From Microcebus murinus (lineage: Eukaryota > Chordata > Mammalia > Primates > Cheirogaleidae): 64,000 bases of DNA. Positions 1 to 12,000 of the stretch are shown piece by piece. The stretch covers positions 23,801,501 through 23,865,500 of the forward strand of contig NC_134117.1 of NCBI RefSeq assembly GCF_040939455.1, read 5' to 3'. The notes beneath the pieces were generated by a model. The model did no database searches. It saw only the letters and a list, made by a program, of their open reading frames with translations, and was not told the origin of the DNA. Positions within the stretch are counted from its first letter, which is position 1, and each line of letters opens with the position of its first letter. A program made the translations under genes and the position numbers.

Positions 1-26
1 ACAGGCGTGAGCCACCGCGCCCGGCC
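1..26 (-). mobile_element. Alu SINE, left-edge fragment
   Basis: It reads GAGCCACCGCGCCCGGCC, the reverse complement of an Alu head; the rest lies outside the window. Confidence 0.85.
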
Positions 27-164
27 TGAAAAGAACTTTTGATTTCATAGTCAGACTGACCAAAAGCATGCATTTATCTCCTTAACTTCGTGAGACTCCA
101 TTTAAATGACAATGAAGGAATAAACAACACAATAATGATGAGAACATAAGGGGGTTAAGAGAGC

Positions 165-345
165 ACCAGCTCTGGAACAGTTGCCCTCATTTCCACACTA
201 CAGTTTTCAAACTGTTTCTCACATTCATCATCACATTTAATCTTCATAACAGCCCTTTACAAATTGTATTATTATTTACATTTTACAGTTTGGAAAAGAA
301 TAACTCAAAGAGATTCGTTAAATCGTCCAAGGTCACACCGCTTTT
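165..345 (-). mobile_element. MIR-like SINE remnant
   Basis: ATTTTACAGTTTGGAAAAG followed by AAGGTCACACCGC fits the MIR core in reverse. It is degraded. Confidence 0.5.
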
Positions 346-498
346 GGTGGCAGAGAAAGCATGGAACATTTCCACTTTCTGGCCTAATCCCATGTGATGG
401 CACGTCACATAGCCTCATCCTAACTAGCAGCATGGAGTTCTGCCCGAGAACAAGCATCTGCCTTAAAACAAAACAAAACAAACAAAAAGAACACCTAC

Positions 499-580
499 CC
501 CACAAAACTTTGTGTGTCCTCATTTCTTCTGGCAATTCAAGGCTAGCACAGACGTCACTGAAATATAGCTCCCCACCACA
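499..580 (-). pseudogene. AS3MT: AS3MT exon 6
   Basis: The 82-nt exon encodes CGGELYFSDVCASLELPEE then MRTHKVLWG, matching human HGGELYFSDVYTSLELPEE and following residues. Two extra cysteines replace His177 and Tyr187. AG (581-582) and GT (497-498, GTAGGT) are intact. The next exon, with Cys206, is not found in bases 1-498. Confidence 0.87.
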
Positions 581-1179
581 CTGAAACAGCCATGTTAGTC
601 CCAACAAGGTTAAAGATTACATTGGCCCAAATTACAAAGAAAAGGATGAAGAAACGAAATCAATTTTAAAAACCAACAGAAATGTTTGAGCTGACACTTT
701 GTGAACAAATAACAATCAATACCCAAGTGCCAAGGTTTCTTTTTCCCAATGGCCTATCCGACAGGTAATAAAATCACTTTCTAAGAATGTCTCTCTCCTA
801 ACTAAAGATACTCAGGCTACCTAAATTTTTAGCCAACATGAACCAAAAGGATTTCCAGGTTGATATAAACAGTATTCATAAACTCTTACTTCTTAAAAAT
901 AATATAAGTTTTTGTGATGTTATTCACTTTCATAACACATCATATTTTAAAAATACTGTCTTTAAAATGTAAAGCAAATGAGTGATCAGAAACTTCAAAT
1001 TTTATTTAGCTAATTTCAAAAGGCTGGAGAACTAGATTCTATAATAATATTTCTATCTTTTATATCTTGGGAAAGATAGTGAACTGTCCTATAAATTGGC
1101 ATACTAACAAGGATATTATTAAATTATTCTTATATAGTTATTTTTATTTGAACTTTACTACAGCCAAAATGTCAGAATT

Positions 1180-1290
1180 GTTTGTTTGTTTGTCCCAGGC
1201 TGGAGGCAAACTCCTCAGCTCAAGCGATCCTCCTGCCTCTGCCTCCTGAGTAGCTGGAACAACAGGCACACATGCCACTTGCCCAGCTAA
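1180..1290 (-). mobile_element. Free left Alu monomer-like fragment
   Basis: CTCAGCTCAAGCGATCCTCC and GAGTAGCTGGAACAACAGG are left-arm sequence with no right arm. It lies in AS3MT intron 5. Confidence 0.7.
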
Positions 1291-1388
1291 AGTCTCCTAT
1301 CTTCCATCATGAAAACACACATCTCATGATACACATAAAGGCTATAGAATTCCTGCAAGTTTTCCTTTCAGAAAATAATTAATGTAAA

Positions 1389-1690
1389 GCTGGGCACAGT
1401 GGCTCACACCTGAAATCCTAGTACTTTGGGAAGCTGAGGCAGAAGGATTACTTGAGGCCAGGAGTTTGAGACCAGCTTGAGCAACATAGAGAGACCCTGT
1501 CTCTACAAAAAAAAAAAAATTATCCAGGTGTGGAGGTGCACACCTGTAGTCTCAGCTACTCTGGAGGCTAAGGCAGGAGAATCACTTGAGCCCAGGAGTT
1601 TAAGGCTGCAGTGAGCTATGATGATACCACTGTACTCCAAGCTAAGCAACAGAGTGAGACCTTGTCTCAAAAAAAAAAAAAAAAAAAGGA
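1389..1690 (+). mobile_element. Alu with 12-bp target-site duplication
   Basis: This is a full dimeric Alu with A-rich middle and tail. AATTAATGTAAA occurs at 1377-1388 and again at 1691-1702. Confidence 0.9.
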
Positions 1691-1757
1691 AATTAATGTA
1701 AAAGTTCTATCTACTGTAACTGCCCAAAAATCTGAAATCATGACAGATAAGAAATAA

Positions 1758-2099
<342 letters not shown>

Positions 2100-2397
2100 C
2101 AGAAGACAGTATATTTATAGCAGCCTTTAGTAGTCAGTCCAAAGGTTCCTGCAACTCTGCAGTAGCTATTCTAGGATCACATACAGAGGCAAACAGGAGA
2201 AACACCCAATAAAGCAAATATCTTAACATATTCAATGACAATTGTCACTCTCATATTTATTACCTTTTATAAGCTGAGAGAGAAAAGAATCCATATCTAG
2301 GGTATTCCTGCCTCTCCCCCCTTTTGCCATCTCTTTTTAATTTCTGGATAAACTAAAAGAGTTTGAACTCTCAGTTCCAGGAAGAAAGGACAGGACT

Positions 2398-2672
2398 GGC
2401 CAAGCATGGTGGCTCATGTCTATAATCCTAACACTTTGGAAGGCCAGGTGGGAGAATTGCTTAAGGCTGGGATGTCAAGACCAGCCTGAGCAAGAGCGAG
2501 ACCCCATCTCTATCAAAAATAGAAAACATCAGCCAGACGTGGTGGCGAGCACCTATACTTCCTGCTACTTGGGAGGCTGGGGCAGGAGGATCCCTTGAGC
2601 TAAGGAGTTTGAGGTTGCAGTGAACAATGATGATACGGGGCAATAGGGGGAGATCATGGCTCAAAAAAACAA
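2398..2672 (+). mobile_element. Alu, diverged
   Basis: It begins GGCCAAGCATGGTGGCTCAT and loses normal 3' sequence after ATGATGATACGGGGCAATAG. It sits 46 bases downstream (minus-strand sense) of the damaged AS3MT exon 5. Confidence 0.85.
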
Positions 2673-2718
2673 ACTAGGCCTGATCCCATGATAAAAGATA
2701 TCTCACTTTTCCCCTCAC

Positions 2719-2784
2719 CTTCAGCACTTGATACACCTCCTGCAGCACGTGTTATCAGGCACAAGGTTAATAACACAATTTGAT
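2719..2784 (-). pseudogene. AS3MT: AS3MT exon 5 with 4-nt deletion
   Basis: After the acceptor (AG at 2785-2786) the exon reads SNCVINLVPD in frame, including the Cys156 codon. Human continues KQQVLQEAYRVLK. Here only five bases (AACAC) separate the Asp codon from the GTG of VLQE, where human needs nine. The in-frame reading becomes NTCCRRCIKC followed by TGA. The downstream residues (VLQEVYQVLK) are visible in the shifted frame. Donor GTGAGG is intact. Confidence 0.88.
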
Positions 2785-3552
2785 CTAAAAAAGAACAGAT
2801 GGAATGTCAAGCATATCTACACACTATTTCAGAGATGTTCAAATCTTTTTAGTCCCTAAAGGTGGCTTCTAGGGACTAAAACTGTACCATTTTTGTCAAA
2901 GCTATACCATTTTGTCAAAGCTATATGATTCTTCCTGCTTCCCCCCTCTCTTACCAATACTCAACTCTTCCCCAACATAAAGGAGATAGGCAGAGTGTTT
3001 TGAATCTCTATAAAGTATTAGCAAATTTGAATGTGTAGGAAAAAAATATCAGATATGATTCTTATTTGTTTCTGACCTGATGTTCACCATTCAACAAGAT
3101 GAAACCTGGGACCAGATTCCTGCTGCACAAGGCATTTCTTATGCCACATGTAAATAGGCCAAGTTCCTCGAAGGCAGCTTTCTTAAGGTTGTCACTTGGA
3201 CATGATTTCACAACAACTCATAGGAAAAAAAGAAACATGGACTCCTATAATTTACCATGAAAATATTACTAAAGATAACAGGTCAGTGTGTATGGTAGGA
3301 GCAGACTTAGTGGTCTTGATGGTGTTTGGGGTTCATTGGTTTATCTTTAAGTTGCAAGTAAGTTCTCTCTTGCCTAGTGTGTTCTGCTGCCAATGGGCTA
3401 CAAGCAGCTCAGACCAGGTCCCCCTCCCTCTATTAAGACATGCTAAGTTTAGTTTAATACCCTAAATGAGAATCAATTCAGCAAAAAGTGGTGACATTTG
3501 TGTGTTCAAATGGAAATGGACTATAGTTGTGGCAGTAAGGATAACGACCTAC

Positions 3553-3689
3553 ATAACAACATCATAACTCTCATTTTTGACTACAGCCTCTCCCAGTTTC
3601 TCAATGCAGCCATGAATAAAAGTCACATTGGGTGCCTGGAAGCCAAATTTTTCCATGTGATAGTCAAGATACTTTTTAGCCACTTCTAC
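3553..3689 (-). pseudogene. AS3MT: AS3MT exon 4
   Basis: The 137-nt exon encodes VEVAKKYLDYHMEKFG, FQAPNVTFIHGCIEKLGE and KNESYDVV, colinear with human and without indels. Acceptor TTTAG (AG at 3690-3691) and donor GTAGGT (GT at 3551-3552) are intact. The last two bases, AT, join the first base of exon 5 to give Ile. Confidence 0.9.
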
Positions 3690-4192
3690 CTAAAGGAAGA
3701 AAAATGTAGATGTGATAATCAAATTTTTAAAAAGTATTCTACTTTTTTCCTAAAAATTTCCTATTATTTAATATTACCAGAATTTACTTCTCCCAGATTA
3801 TTTTGAGTAAGTAGACAAGATTCCTGTGGACACATAGGAGATACTGCAGCCTGAGACATAAACTTCCTGCTACATGTGTTTTGCTTAAACAAACTTCATT
3901 CAATAAAAAAATCATTCAGCACAGATGGCAGAAGGAAGGAAAAGATCAAACTCCATTGGCTGTCATGATATTCATATACCAGATCAAGCCTCTGACTTTG
4001 TGTCCTCCCATAAGAACCCCTAATTGTCAAAGTTCTCAGCTTCCAGGACACAAAGTGCTAGTGGCACAAGTGAGCATTGCTATAAAGCAGTCTTGTAAAT
4101 TATCTTTGAAGGGTCACAAAGAAAACAACTTTATCTCTAAAAAAGTGCTTTTGAAATTTTTTTCTTCCTTGTCCTCCAAATCATTGCCTCAC

Positions 4193-4343
4193 CTGATCTT
4201 TGGTCATGTCTATTCCAGTGATGTGTCCCTTCTCACCAACCAGCTGACTAAGCGCACAGCAATCTCTGCCACTTCCACTGTCCAGATCCAAAATCCAGCA
4301 GTTTTCTAGATGCTCAGGGATGACCAGACCACAGCCATAATAC
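4193..4343 (-). pseudogene. AS3MT: AS3MT exon 3 (SAM-binding motif I)
   Basis: The 151-nt exon runs from YYGCGLVIPEHLENC to GIDMTKDQ with intact AG and GT sites. It holds Cys61 and Cys72. The Rossmann-fold motif reads LDLDSGSGRD where human has LDLGSGSGRD, so the first glycine of the cofactor loop is replaced by aspartate. Y86C and V87A also differ from human. Confidence 0.9.
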
Positions 4344-4934
4344 CTGGGAAATGGAAGACACATATGTTTTCCCCAGGGACTATAAGACATGGAACCACTA
4401 AACCTTATACATCTTTCCTTTCTTCCTTCCTACCTCCCTCCTTTCCTTTCATCTTTCACTCATATTTCTCTTTAGGTGTTTAGTCTGCACCACTAAACTG
4501 GATGCCTGAGAAGGCTAGGACTCTATCTGCTTTAACACAGTAGCATTGAGCACTGTGGTAGATACTAAGACTTAAATAAGCCATCTAAAATATTTGCTCA
4601 ATGAATACATTTAGGCATTCGCCTAGCATCTAATTCAGGCCCAGGACTGTGCTAGCTATTGAGGAAGACATGTAAGATTCCGTCCTCTGGTGTATTTAAC
4701 TAGGGAGGTAATATGTGGGCACAGAAAACAGGGACTGGCCACCACGAGAGGCCTCACTGGAGCTTCTTAAATAGAGCAGGAGGATGTTCAGTGCTGACCT
4801 TCAGGATTTTTACAATAGACAAGGCAAGCCGGGTGGACTGGTGGTGATGGGTTAGTTCCCTATTGACTAGCATCACTGTCTTTCCAGAAAGCTGCAGTCT
4901 GGGGTCTTCCTGGGGGCCGGACAGGGCACTCTAC

Positions 4935-5062
4935 CTCAAGGCTACTTCTTCATGTACATTTTGCAAGGCTTCCCGGATGTGCTTGGGGACCGGTCTAGCT
5001 GCGGTGACACAGGCATTGGTCTGGAGGTCTGCCGACGTCTTCAGCACCTGCCCGTAGTAGGT
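4935..5062 (-). pseudogene. AS3MT: AS3MT exon 2
   Basis: The 128-nt exon starts TYYGQVLK and ends HEEVALR, with AG acceptor at 5063-5064 and GT donor at 4933-4934. It keeps the Cys32 codon in QTNACVTAARP. The polypyrimidine tract in front of the acceptor is weak. Intron 1 (5063-5290) is 228 nt, a multiple of three, and has no stop in this frame. Confidence 0.9.
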
Positions 5063-5084
5063 CTGACCCAGCGGCCCAGAGTGG

Positions 5085-5665
5085 AGGGAGAGGTGAGAAG
5101 GGGAAAGAGCTGCAGCTGGCGTCTGCAGCTCCCGGCCCCCATCCTCACCCCATCCCCACTTGGCCCACCTCTGTTCCCGCCAAAGTTCAAAGGCCACACT
5201 CTGCCTAGTCCCCACTCCAGGAGTCCCGGGCCGGCCGGGCTGCCCTAGGCCTGGGCCGCACCTCGCCGTTCCAGGCCCTACAGCGCTCATCTGCACGTAC
5301 TCCCGGATCTCAGCGTCCCGGGGGGCGGCCACTGTCGGGAGGGGAAAGGTAGCTGAAAGGATGGAGAGGAGGACGGGGAGGGGCACCACGAGAAAGTGAG
5401 GTGGTTAAGGGGCAGGCAGCGGGCCGAGGGCCGCGGGGAGGACTAAGGTCTCGTGGCGCAGCTCAGAGGATGGCAGACGCCCGCGGAGCCGGGCCGGGCT
5501 GGGAGCTGCCCACTCACTGTCTCCTCCGCCTGGGGGCTCCAGGACCGCGGCCTCCCGCAGCCGGCTCCCCAGGCCCCGCCCCGGGCTGGCCGGCCGGCAG
5601 ATCCCCGCCCCGCGGGCTGCACCCACGCCTGACCTCCCGGCCGCGCCCGCTGGCAGCCTGGCAGC
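5085..5665. promoter_or_regulatory. GC-rich CpG-island-like AS3MT promoter region
   Basis: The block around AS3MT exon 1 is strongly GC-rich and CpG-rich by eye, with GGCCGGCC-type runs and CCCCGCCCC boxes near 5576-5612, unlike the AT-rich flanks. It covers intron 1, exon 1 and about 330 bases upstream. No CpG ratio was computed. CpG retention suggests the promoter may still be unmethylated in the germ line despite the broken gene. Confidence 0.6.
5291..5332 (-). pseudogene. AS3MT: AS3MT exon 1 (coding part), start and donor lost
   Basis: Fourteen codons read VAAPRDAEIREYVQ, aligning with human MAALRDAEIQKDVQ without gaps. The first codon is GTG (5330-5332), and no ATG lies in frame upstream before the reading frame closes. 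The bases after CAG are ATGAGC, one change from a consensus donor GTGAGC. The intron ends in AG, so this is not an AT-AC intron. Confidence 0.85.
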
Positions 5666-5833
5666 CCTGGAGTCTTTCCAGCCAGGAGGATGACATTACT
5701 ACTAAGCAGCATCTTCCTTTATTGCTCCACTGATTTTCATTGATAATCTGGTATTCTGCCTTCAGTGAACACCCACATATGTAATGATTTTTTTCCCTTT
5801 TGGGGAATGAAATCACCTTTTCTCAATCCAGTT

Positions 5834-6110
5834 TTTAAAGTCAGGTTTATTGAGGTATAATATATATTCCGTAAAATTTATCTTTCTTTAGTGTACAGTC
5901 CTGTGAGTTCTGACAAACGTATATATCACCTCAATTGAAACTAAAACAGGTCTCTCGCCCCAAAGTGTCTTCCTGTCCTTTTGTCCTTCCTCCTCCCACC
6001 CACAGCTCTTAGGCAACCACGGATCTGTTCTCCCTCCCTATACCACCTTTCCCAGACTGTCATGTAGACGAACCGTTATACTTTGTGGCTGTTCTCTGCC
6101 TATTTCCATG
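5834..6110 (-). mobile_element. Old L1 3' end
   Basis: CAGGTTTATTGAGGTATAAT and later GGCAACCACGGATCTGTT are typical of the antisense 3' part of old mammalian L1s. Confidence 0.65.
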
Positions 6111-7047
6111 TATTTAGGAAAAGCAACTTTGATAAATTAATTTTTACCTCTAGTAATTTTTGGTCAATTCATATGTGTTTTCTAGGTATTGTCACTTCAT
6201 TTTGCAGAAAGCATATTAAAATTTTTACTTCCACCATTATATTTGTGTATCTTATCTTGTTTTGTGATTGTAACAAGCATTCTAGTCATCAGGATGGTAA
6301 AGAGTTAGGGAAATCCAAGTGAAAGGATATCTAAATGGAAGACATGGACTCCTTCACTAAATTATACTCATTTTTCAATCTCATCTGCCAATCACACAAA
6401 AATTTTGTTGAAATCCAGCTACTAAATTTTCATCTTCCCTGATGTCAATTAGTTGTTTAATAGGAAGGTGTTGTCTTTTTATATTTTCCACAAATTAAAC
6501 CCATGGAAACAATCTTTGTTGGAATATTTTCATAGGTTAGAATATTTCCAACTATTAAGTGCGTAAAACTTAGTGTTTTTATAAATATCACTTAGTTGTT
6601 TTTGGCAATCATATAATGGTGAAAATACTCCTAAATATTAATTTTCAAAATAGTCTTTCCATAAAATGAGTTCCTTTAGAAAAGCAGCGATTTAAAGGGG
6701 CAGATGAGTGGCAAGTTAAGGACTCTATCATTTTCACTTGTGCTTGTTTTGTTGTATTATCTTCAATCTGTGGTTTAATTACAAGATTCACCTGATAACC
6801 CTTCAATCTACCTAACCACACACAGATAAGCTGCAATAAAGCAAACCACTATCAACTTAAATTGAGTTATTCTCACTTTTCCCTCACAGATACCACATCA
6901 TGGTATCTGATATGCTGGCCTGTTTGGCTGTGACCATTATACATTCTGATTGTGGGGTTTTTTTGTTTTTTGTCTTACTTTCACCCCTTCTAAATGACAG
7001 GTATACTATATATCTGTATACTAGATAGACCAATTAGGGTTCTCATA
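6111..7047. other. Intergenic AT-rich stretch, nothing recognised
   Basis: This is AT-rich spacer between AS3MT and BORCS7. I see no exon, no promoter-like GC block and no young repeat. Confidence 0.5.
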
Positions 7048-7062
7048 TCAAGCCATATTTTA

Positions 7063-7399
7063 TTTTATTTTTTATTTTTTTGAGACAGAGGCTCACTTTG
7101 TTGCCCAGGCTAGAGTGCCATGGCATCAGCCTAGCTCACAGCAACCTCAAACTCCTGGGCTCCAGTGATCCTACTGCCTCAGCCTCCCGAGTAGCTGGGA
7201 CTACAGGCATGCGCCACCATGCCCCGCTAATTTTTTGTATATATATTTTTAGATGGTCAATTAATTTATTTCTATTTATAGTAGAGACACGGGGTCTCAC
7301 TCTTGCTCAGGCTGGTTTCCAACTCCTGACCTAGAGCAATCCACCCGTCTCGGCCTCCCAGATTGCTAGGATTACAAGCGTGAGCCACCACGCCCAGCC
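7063..7399 (-). mobile_element. Strepsirrhine-type Alu with 15-bp TSD
   Basis: The arms are separated by TTTTTAGATGGTCAATTAATT-like sequence. TCAAGCCATATTTTA flanks it at 7048-7062 and 7400-7414. Confidence 0.92.
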
Positions 7400-7849
7400 T
7401 CAAGCCATATTTTAAATGTTAGCATAAACTAATTTTCTAAGATAAAAAGAAACATACATAGAAATTTACATGTTTTCTTCCCTTACCTCCAAGGAAGGTC
7501 CTTGTGCATATGGCCACACATTCCACTTTGAAAGCTACTGGTGTGACACTCCCAAGATGTCCCAGAAAGGCAGATTTTGGTTGATGATACAGAACCATCT
7601 TTCAAGAAGTGGAGGTTTTCCAGAAGGGCCAGTATCTCTAAGTAAAGGACTCCCCAAACATTGGATACATTCGGGCAGAAGCTAGAAGAGCCGATGAATG
7701 ATTACTCACCAGACAGGGAGCAGCAGAGGTAAATGGAGGGATTTGATTACTCCCAAGATCCTTTCCTTTTCTAAGAGTTTTTTAGTATTATGTTAAAGGT
7801 TAGAAATGACAGGTGACACTCTTGTTTCTATTTATAAGGGAAATAACAG

Positions 7850-8010
7850 GTAACAGAGAGTTAGACTAATAGTCAAAAGACCTCCTGACAAACTCAGTGA
7901 ACTTGGGCAAGTCATTTCATCTCCCTGTGTCTTTTCATCTGTAAAACATGGGGCCAAAATTTAGTTAACTTTTAAGGCCCCAACAACTCTAATATTCTGG
8001 GGTTCTATGA
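7850..8010 (+). mobile_element. MIR-like SINE
   Basis: GAACTTGGGCAAGTCATTTC and CATCTGTAAAACATGGG are the MIR core in forward orientation. Confidence 0.65.
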
Positions 8011-8067
8011 CTCTCTCTTGTTCATCAAACATTACATTGGTTCTTGGGTTTTAAAATATACTCATTA

Positions 8068-8491
<424 letters not shown>

Positions 8492-8729
8492 TAAAATATA
8501 CTCATTAGAATGAAATAAATTCTTGTTGTTTTTTTATTTGAAATCAAAGTTGAATTTTAAATGCCTTTTTGGTGTATATTATAGTGATATAAGATTTTAT
8601 TATTTCTTATTAATGTAATGTGTTTTGTAGCTATTGTTTCAACTTTGCAATTCTGAAATTACTTGAGTTATTATTCAAAATATTTCTCTATTCAATTTTT
8701 CTAAGGTTTTTTCAGTATTTTTATATCCA

Positions 8730-8745
<16 letters not shown>

Positions 8746-8763
<18 letters not shown>

Positions 8764-9077
8764 TTGAGACAGAGTCTTACTCTGTTACTCAGGCTAGAGT
8801 GCTGTGGCGTAAGCCTAGCTCATAGCAACCTCAAACTCCTGGGCTCAAGAGTCATTTGCTTCAGCCTCCCGAGTAGCTGGGACTGTAGGCATGTGCTACC
8901 ATGCCCCGCTAATTTTTTTCTATATATTTTTAGTTGGCCAATTAAGTTCTTTCTATTTTTAGTAGAGATGGGGGTCTCACTCTTGCTCAGGCTGGTTTCG
9001 AACTCCTGACCTTGAGCGATCTACCCACCTGGGCCTCCCAGAGTGCTAGATTACAGGCATGAGCCACCGTGCCGGCC
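8746..9077 (-). mobile_element. Strepsirrhine-type Alu next to an AT repeat
   Basis: Poly(T) and GAGACAGAGTCTTACTCTG begin it and GAGCCACCGTGCCGGCC ends it. It has the TTTAGTTGGCCAATTAAG middle block. Confidence 0.9.
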
Positions 9078-9738
9078 TACATCCATATTTATAAAAAAGA
9101 ATCACCTAACTTTTCTTACATCATCTTGCTTTTTATTTTTTAAAATAAAAATTACATTTATTTCATCAAAAGAATTAGCATCTTACTATCATTTTCTTTA
9201 TCCTGGGAGTATATGAAAATGATTTGTTCTGTGACACTCTAGAAAAGTCTAAGGAAACCTATCACAAGCAAACACTATTTTAATTGCTTATTCTTTGACA
9301 ATATATGAATTATTTCTCATAACCAATTTGGACATATTTTCTTTTAAATGCCAGTTTTATACATCTTTATAAGGAACCAGACATTTTCATATTAATCAAA
9401 TTTTCAGCAGCAAGCTGAAAGACAATGCTTTTCAAATCTAATTGATTTATATATCTCGTACTCAATTATTAATTTAGTGATTTGTTCTTTTATGGTTGAA
9501 CTGACATTTTACCAATTTTATCTATAAGAACTATTTAATGGTTTTTATATCTTTTCTAATTTTTGTTATTCATGCTTAGTTTTATTATTTCTATTTTTAT
9601 TTCTTTTATTTTCATTCTAAAATCTAACCATAAAGCCCTTTAAAAAAAAAAACAAAAACCTAAAAGAGCAGAAGATATTAGAAAAATAATTTTAAGAAAA
9701 ATTAAATTATATATTTTAAAATTAAAAAAAAAAACATT
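9078..9738. other. AT-rich intergenic stretch
   Basis: This may be an ancient L1-derived region, but I cannot place any part firmly. There is no coding signal. Confidence 0.4.
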
Positions 9739-9751
9739 TGTTGCCACTCTT

Positions 9752-9844
9752 TTTTTTTTTTTTTAATTATTTTTTTTTATTTTGGCATATTATGGGGGTA
9801 CAGATTTTAAGGTTTCAATAAATGCCCATTTCCCCGCCTCCCCC
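9752..9844 (-). mobile_element. 93-bp L1 3'-end insertion with 13-bp TSD
   Basis: Poly(T), then TTTGGCATATTATGGGGGTA, ends at a CCCCGCCTCCCC run. TGTTGCCACTCTT occurs at 9739-9751 and 9845-9857. Confidence 0.85.
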
Positions 9845-10017
9845 TGTTGCCACTCTTATCCCTAATACAGAGATTAAAAGCATGATTATTTTCTTCTAGT
9901 ACTGCTTTGGTATCATCACGTACATGGACTTTGCATGGAATTTGAATTTTCATTATTTTAAAAATATTATCCTCTACAATCTAGATGTTACTTAATATTT
10001 TTTGTTTCCATATTTTT

Positions 10018-10328
10018 TTTTTTTTTTTTGAGACAGAGTCTCACTTTGTTGCCCAGGCTAGAGTGAGTGCCGTGGCGTCAGCCTAGCTCACAGCAACCTC
10101 AAACTCCTGGGCTCAAGCGATTCTGCTGCGTCAGCCTCCCGAGTAGTTGGGACTACAGGCATGCACCACCACGCCCGGCTAATTTTTTCTATATATATTA
10201 GTTGGCCAATTAATTTGTTTCTATTTATAGTAGAGACGGGGTCTCGCTCTTGCTTAGGCTGGTTTCAAACTCCTGACCTTGAGCAATCTGCCCTCCTCGG
10301 CCTCCCAGAGAGCCACCACGCCCGGCCA
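10018..10328 (-). mobile_element. Strepsirrhine-type Alu with 15-bp TSD
   Basis: TGTTTCCATATTTTT flanks it at 10003-10017 and 10329-10343. About 20 bp near the Alu head (GTGCTAGGATTACAGG) are deleted. Confidence 0.92.
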
Positions 10329-10807
10329 TGTTTCCATATTTTTGATCACCATTTATTCATGTATGTTGTTTATTTCTACAAAAAATAAACCATTGAATTA
10401 TGTATATGTATACATTTCCACCTGTTTTCACATTTCTTGCTACTTTTCCTTCATGTATTTTGGAGTTATATTCTTTGAAGTGACTAAATTCGGTGACTAA
10501 CTTGTATCTTTATTCACTATTAAAATTTTGATTGTGAAATTTATTTGAACAGATACAACATAAGCAATCATTGCTTCTTTAATATTTGTTCCAGCATAAA
10601 GAAAACTTAGACATTACCTTCATTTTGTTATCTTAAGTATTTATTTGTTTCCTGTAATGGTTAGACCAAGTTTTGTCTCCTAAATTGGTGCCCTTTCTTT
10701 TTAAAGGTAAATTGAGCCCATTTACATTAATATTATAATTACTGATACATGTTTATAGAATTAATGCATAAGTGAATGCCTTTGCAGACCTTGCACGCCT
10801 AGTTTTG

Positions 10808-11139
10808 TTTTTTTTTTTTTTTGAGACAGAGTCTCACTTTGTTGCCCGGGCTAAAGTGAGTGCCATGGCGTCAGCCTAGCTCACAGCAACCTCAATCTCC
10901 TGGGCTCAAGTGATCCTACTGCCTCAGCTTCCCGAGTAGCTAGGACCACAGGCATGCTACCATGCCTGGCTAATTTTTTCTATATTTACTAGTTGGCCAA
11001 TTAATTTATTTCTATTTATAGTAGAGACGGGGGTCTCACTCTTGCTCAGGCTAGTTTCGAACTCCTGACCTCGAAGCAATCCACCCGCCTCGGCCTTCCA
11101 GAGTGCTAGGATTATAGGCATGAGCCACCACGCCAGGCC
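10808..11139 (-). mobile_element. Strepsirrhine-type Alu
   Basis: Poly(T) plus GAGACAGAGTCTCACTTTG begin it and GAGCCACCACGCCAGGCC ends it. The middle block is TACTAGTTGGCCAATTAAT. Confidence 0.9.
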
Positions 11140-12000
11140 CACAGCTAGTTTTTTTAACCTTAAGTTAATGTCCATGTGAATAATGAGACAGAAATGTAAT
11201 CAGATATGCTTAGTTGATTTGACAATAACAATATGAATTAAAATGAACTGACTCTTATTTGCTCTTTTTTCTTTTTTATTATGAGTACATAATAGGTGTA
11301 TATCTTTCTAGGGTTGCTCTTTTTTCTTTCAGTGAAAACACTATTTTCTTATGTTAGCTTTCTCTCAATTCCCTTACTAAGTAAAGACCTAAACTACAAC
11401 AAGATAGAGTTCCATTTTAAATTCAAACAAAGATATTCAGGTTTGACAACAGACTCATGGTAATTATCATTTAACAAGATGAATTCAATAAACATAAATC
11501 GAAATGTTAAGGATTTTACCATTGCACAATCCCATGCCACAATCACTCATAATTCATGATCAATCAATTGCCTTCACATTTGGCAGTAACATCATACAAA
11601 TGAATTTGCTGATGATTAGCAAAAGTACAAAATGAACTCAAGGTCACTTAATCAAAGATAACAACAATAAAGAAATGCTAGGAATGCAGGTCAAGGCAAG
11701 AGGCTGCAGCTGGGCAGATATGATACCACTTGCCTAATTTTCATTTAGGAATTTGCTACAACAAATAAAGTAAGTATCTCCTCTGAGTTAGTAGAAAAGA
11801 AAACAACCAGGTATTACCTATCACCATTTGGTGACCATCAAATTAAAATATTTCCTAAATGAATGATTAAAATTTTAAAAGTCTTTTAAAAGAATGTTAA
11901 TCATTCTCATGTGTTCACAATAGATCCATTTTTGATACTCAGTATTTGCTTAAGTATTGCAATTTAGAAAATATGGCTTTTGACACATTAAAAGTTCTGA
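11140..12000. other. Mostly unique sequence downstream of BORCS7
   Basis: From about 11,400 to 11,990 no repeat is recognised. It may contain part of the BORCS7 3'UTR, but I found no convincing minus-strand poly(A) signal. About 11,265-11,320 resembles an antisense L1 3' end (TTATTATGAGTACATAATAG). Confidence 0.4.

Noticed and set aside
5289..5290. Possible AT-AC (U12-type) intron at AS3MT intron 1
   Set aside because: The intron ends in AG, not AC, and the donor context ATGAGC does not fit the ATATCC consensus; it is a mutated GTGAGC.
5401..5733. Several long frames in the AS3MT promoter block
   Set aside because: CpG-rich DNA has few stop codons; the frames overlap on both strands and match nothing.
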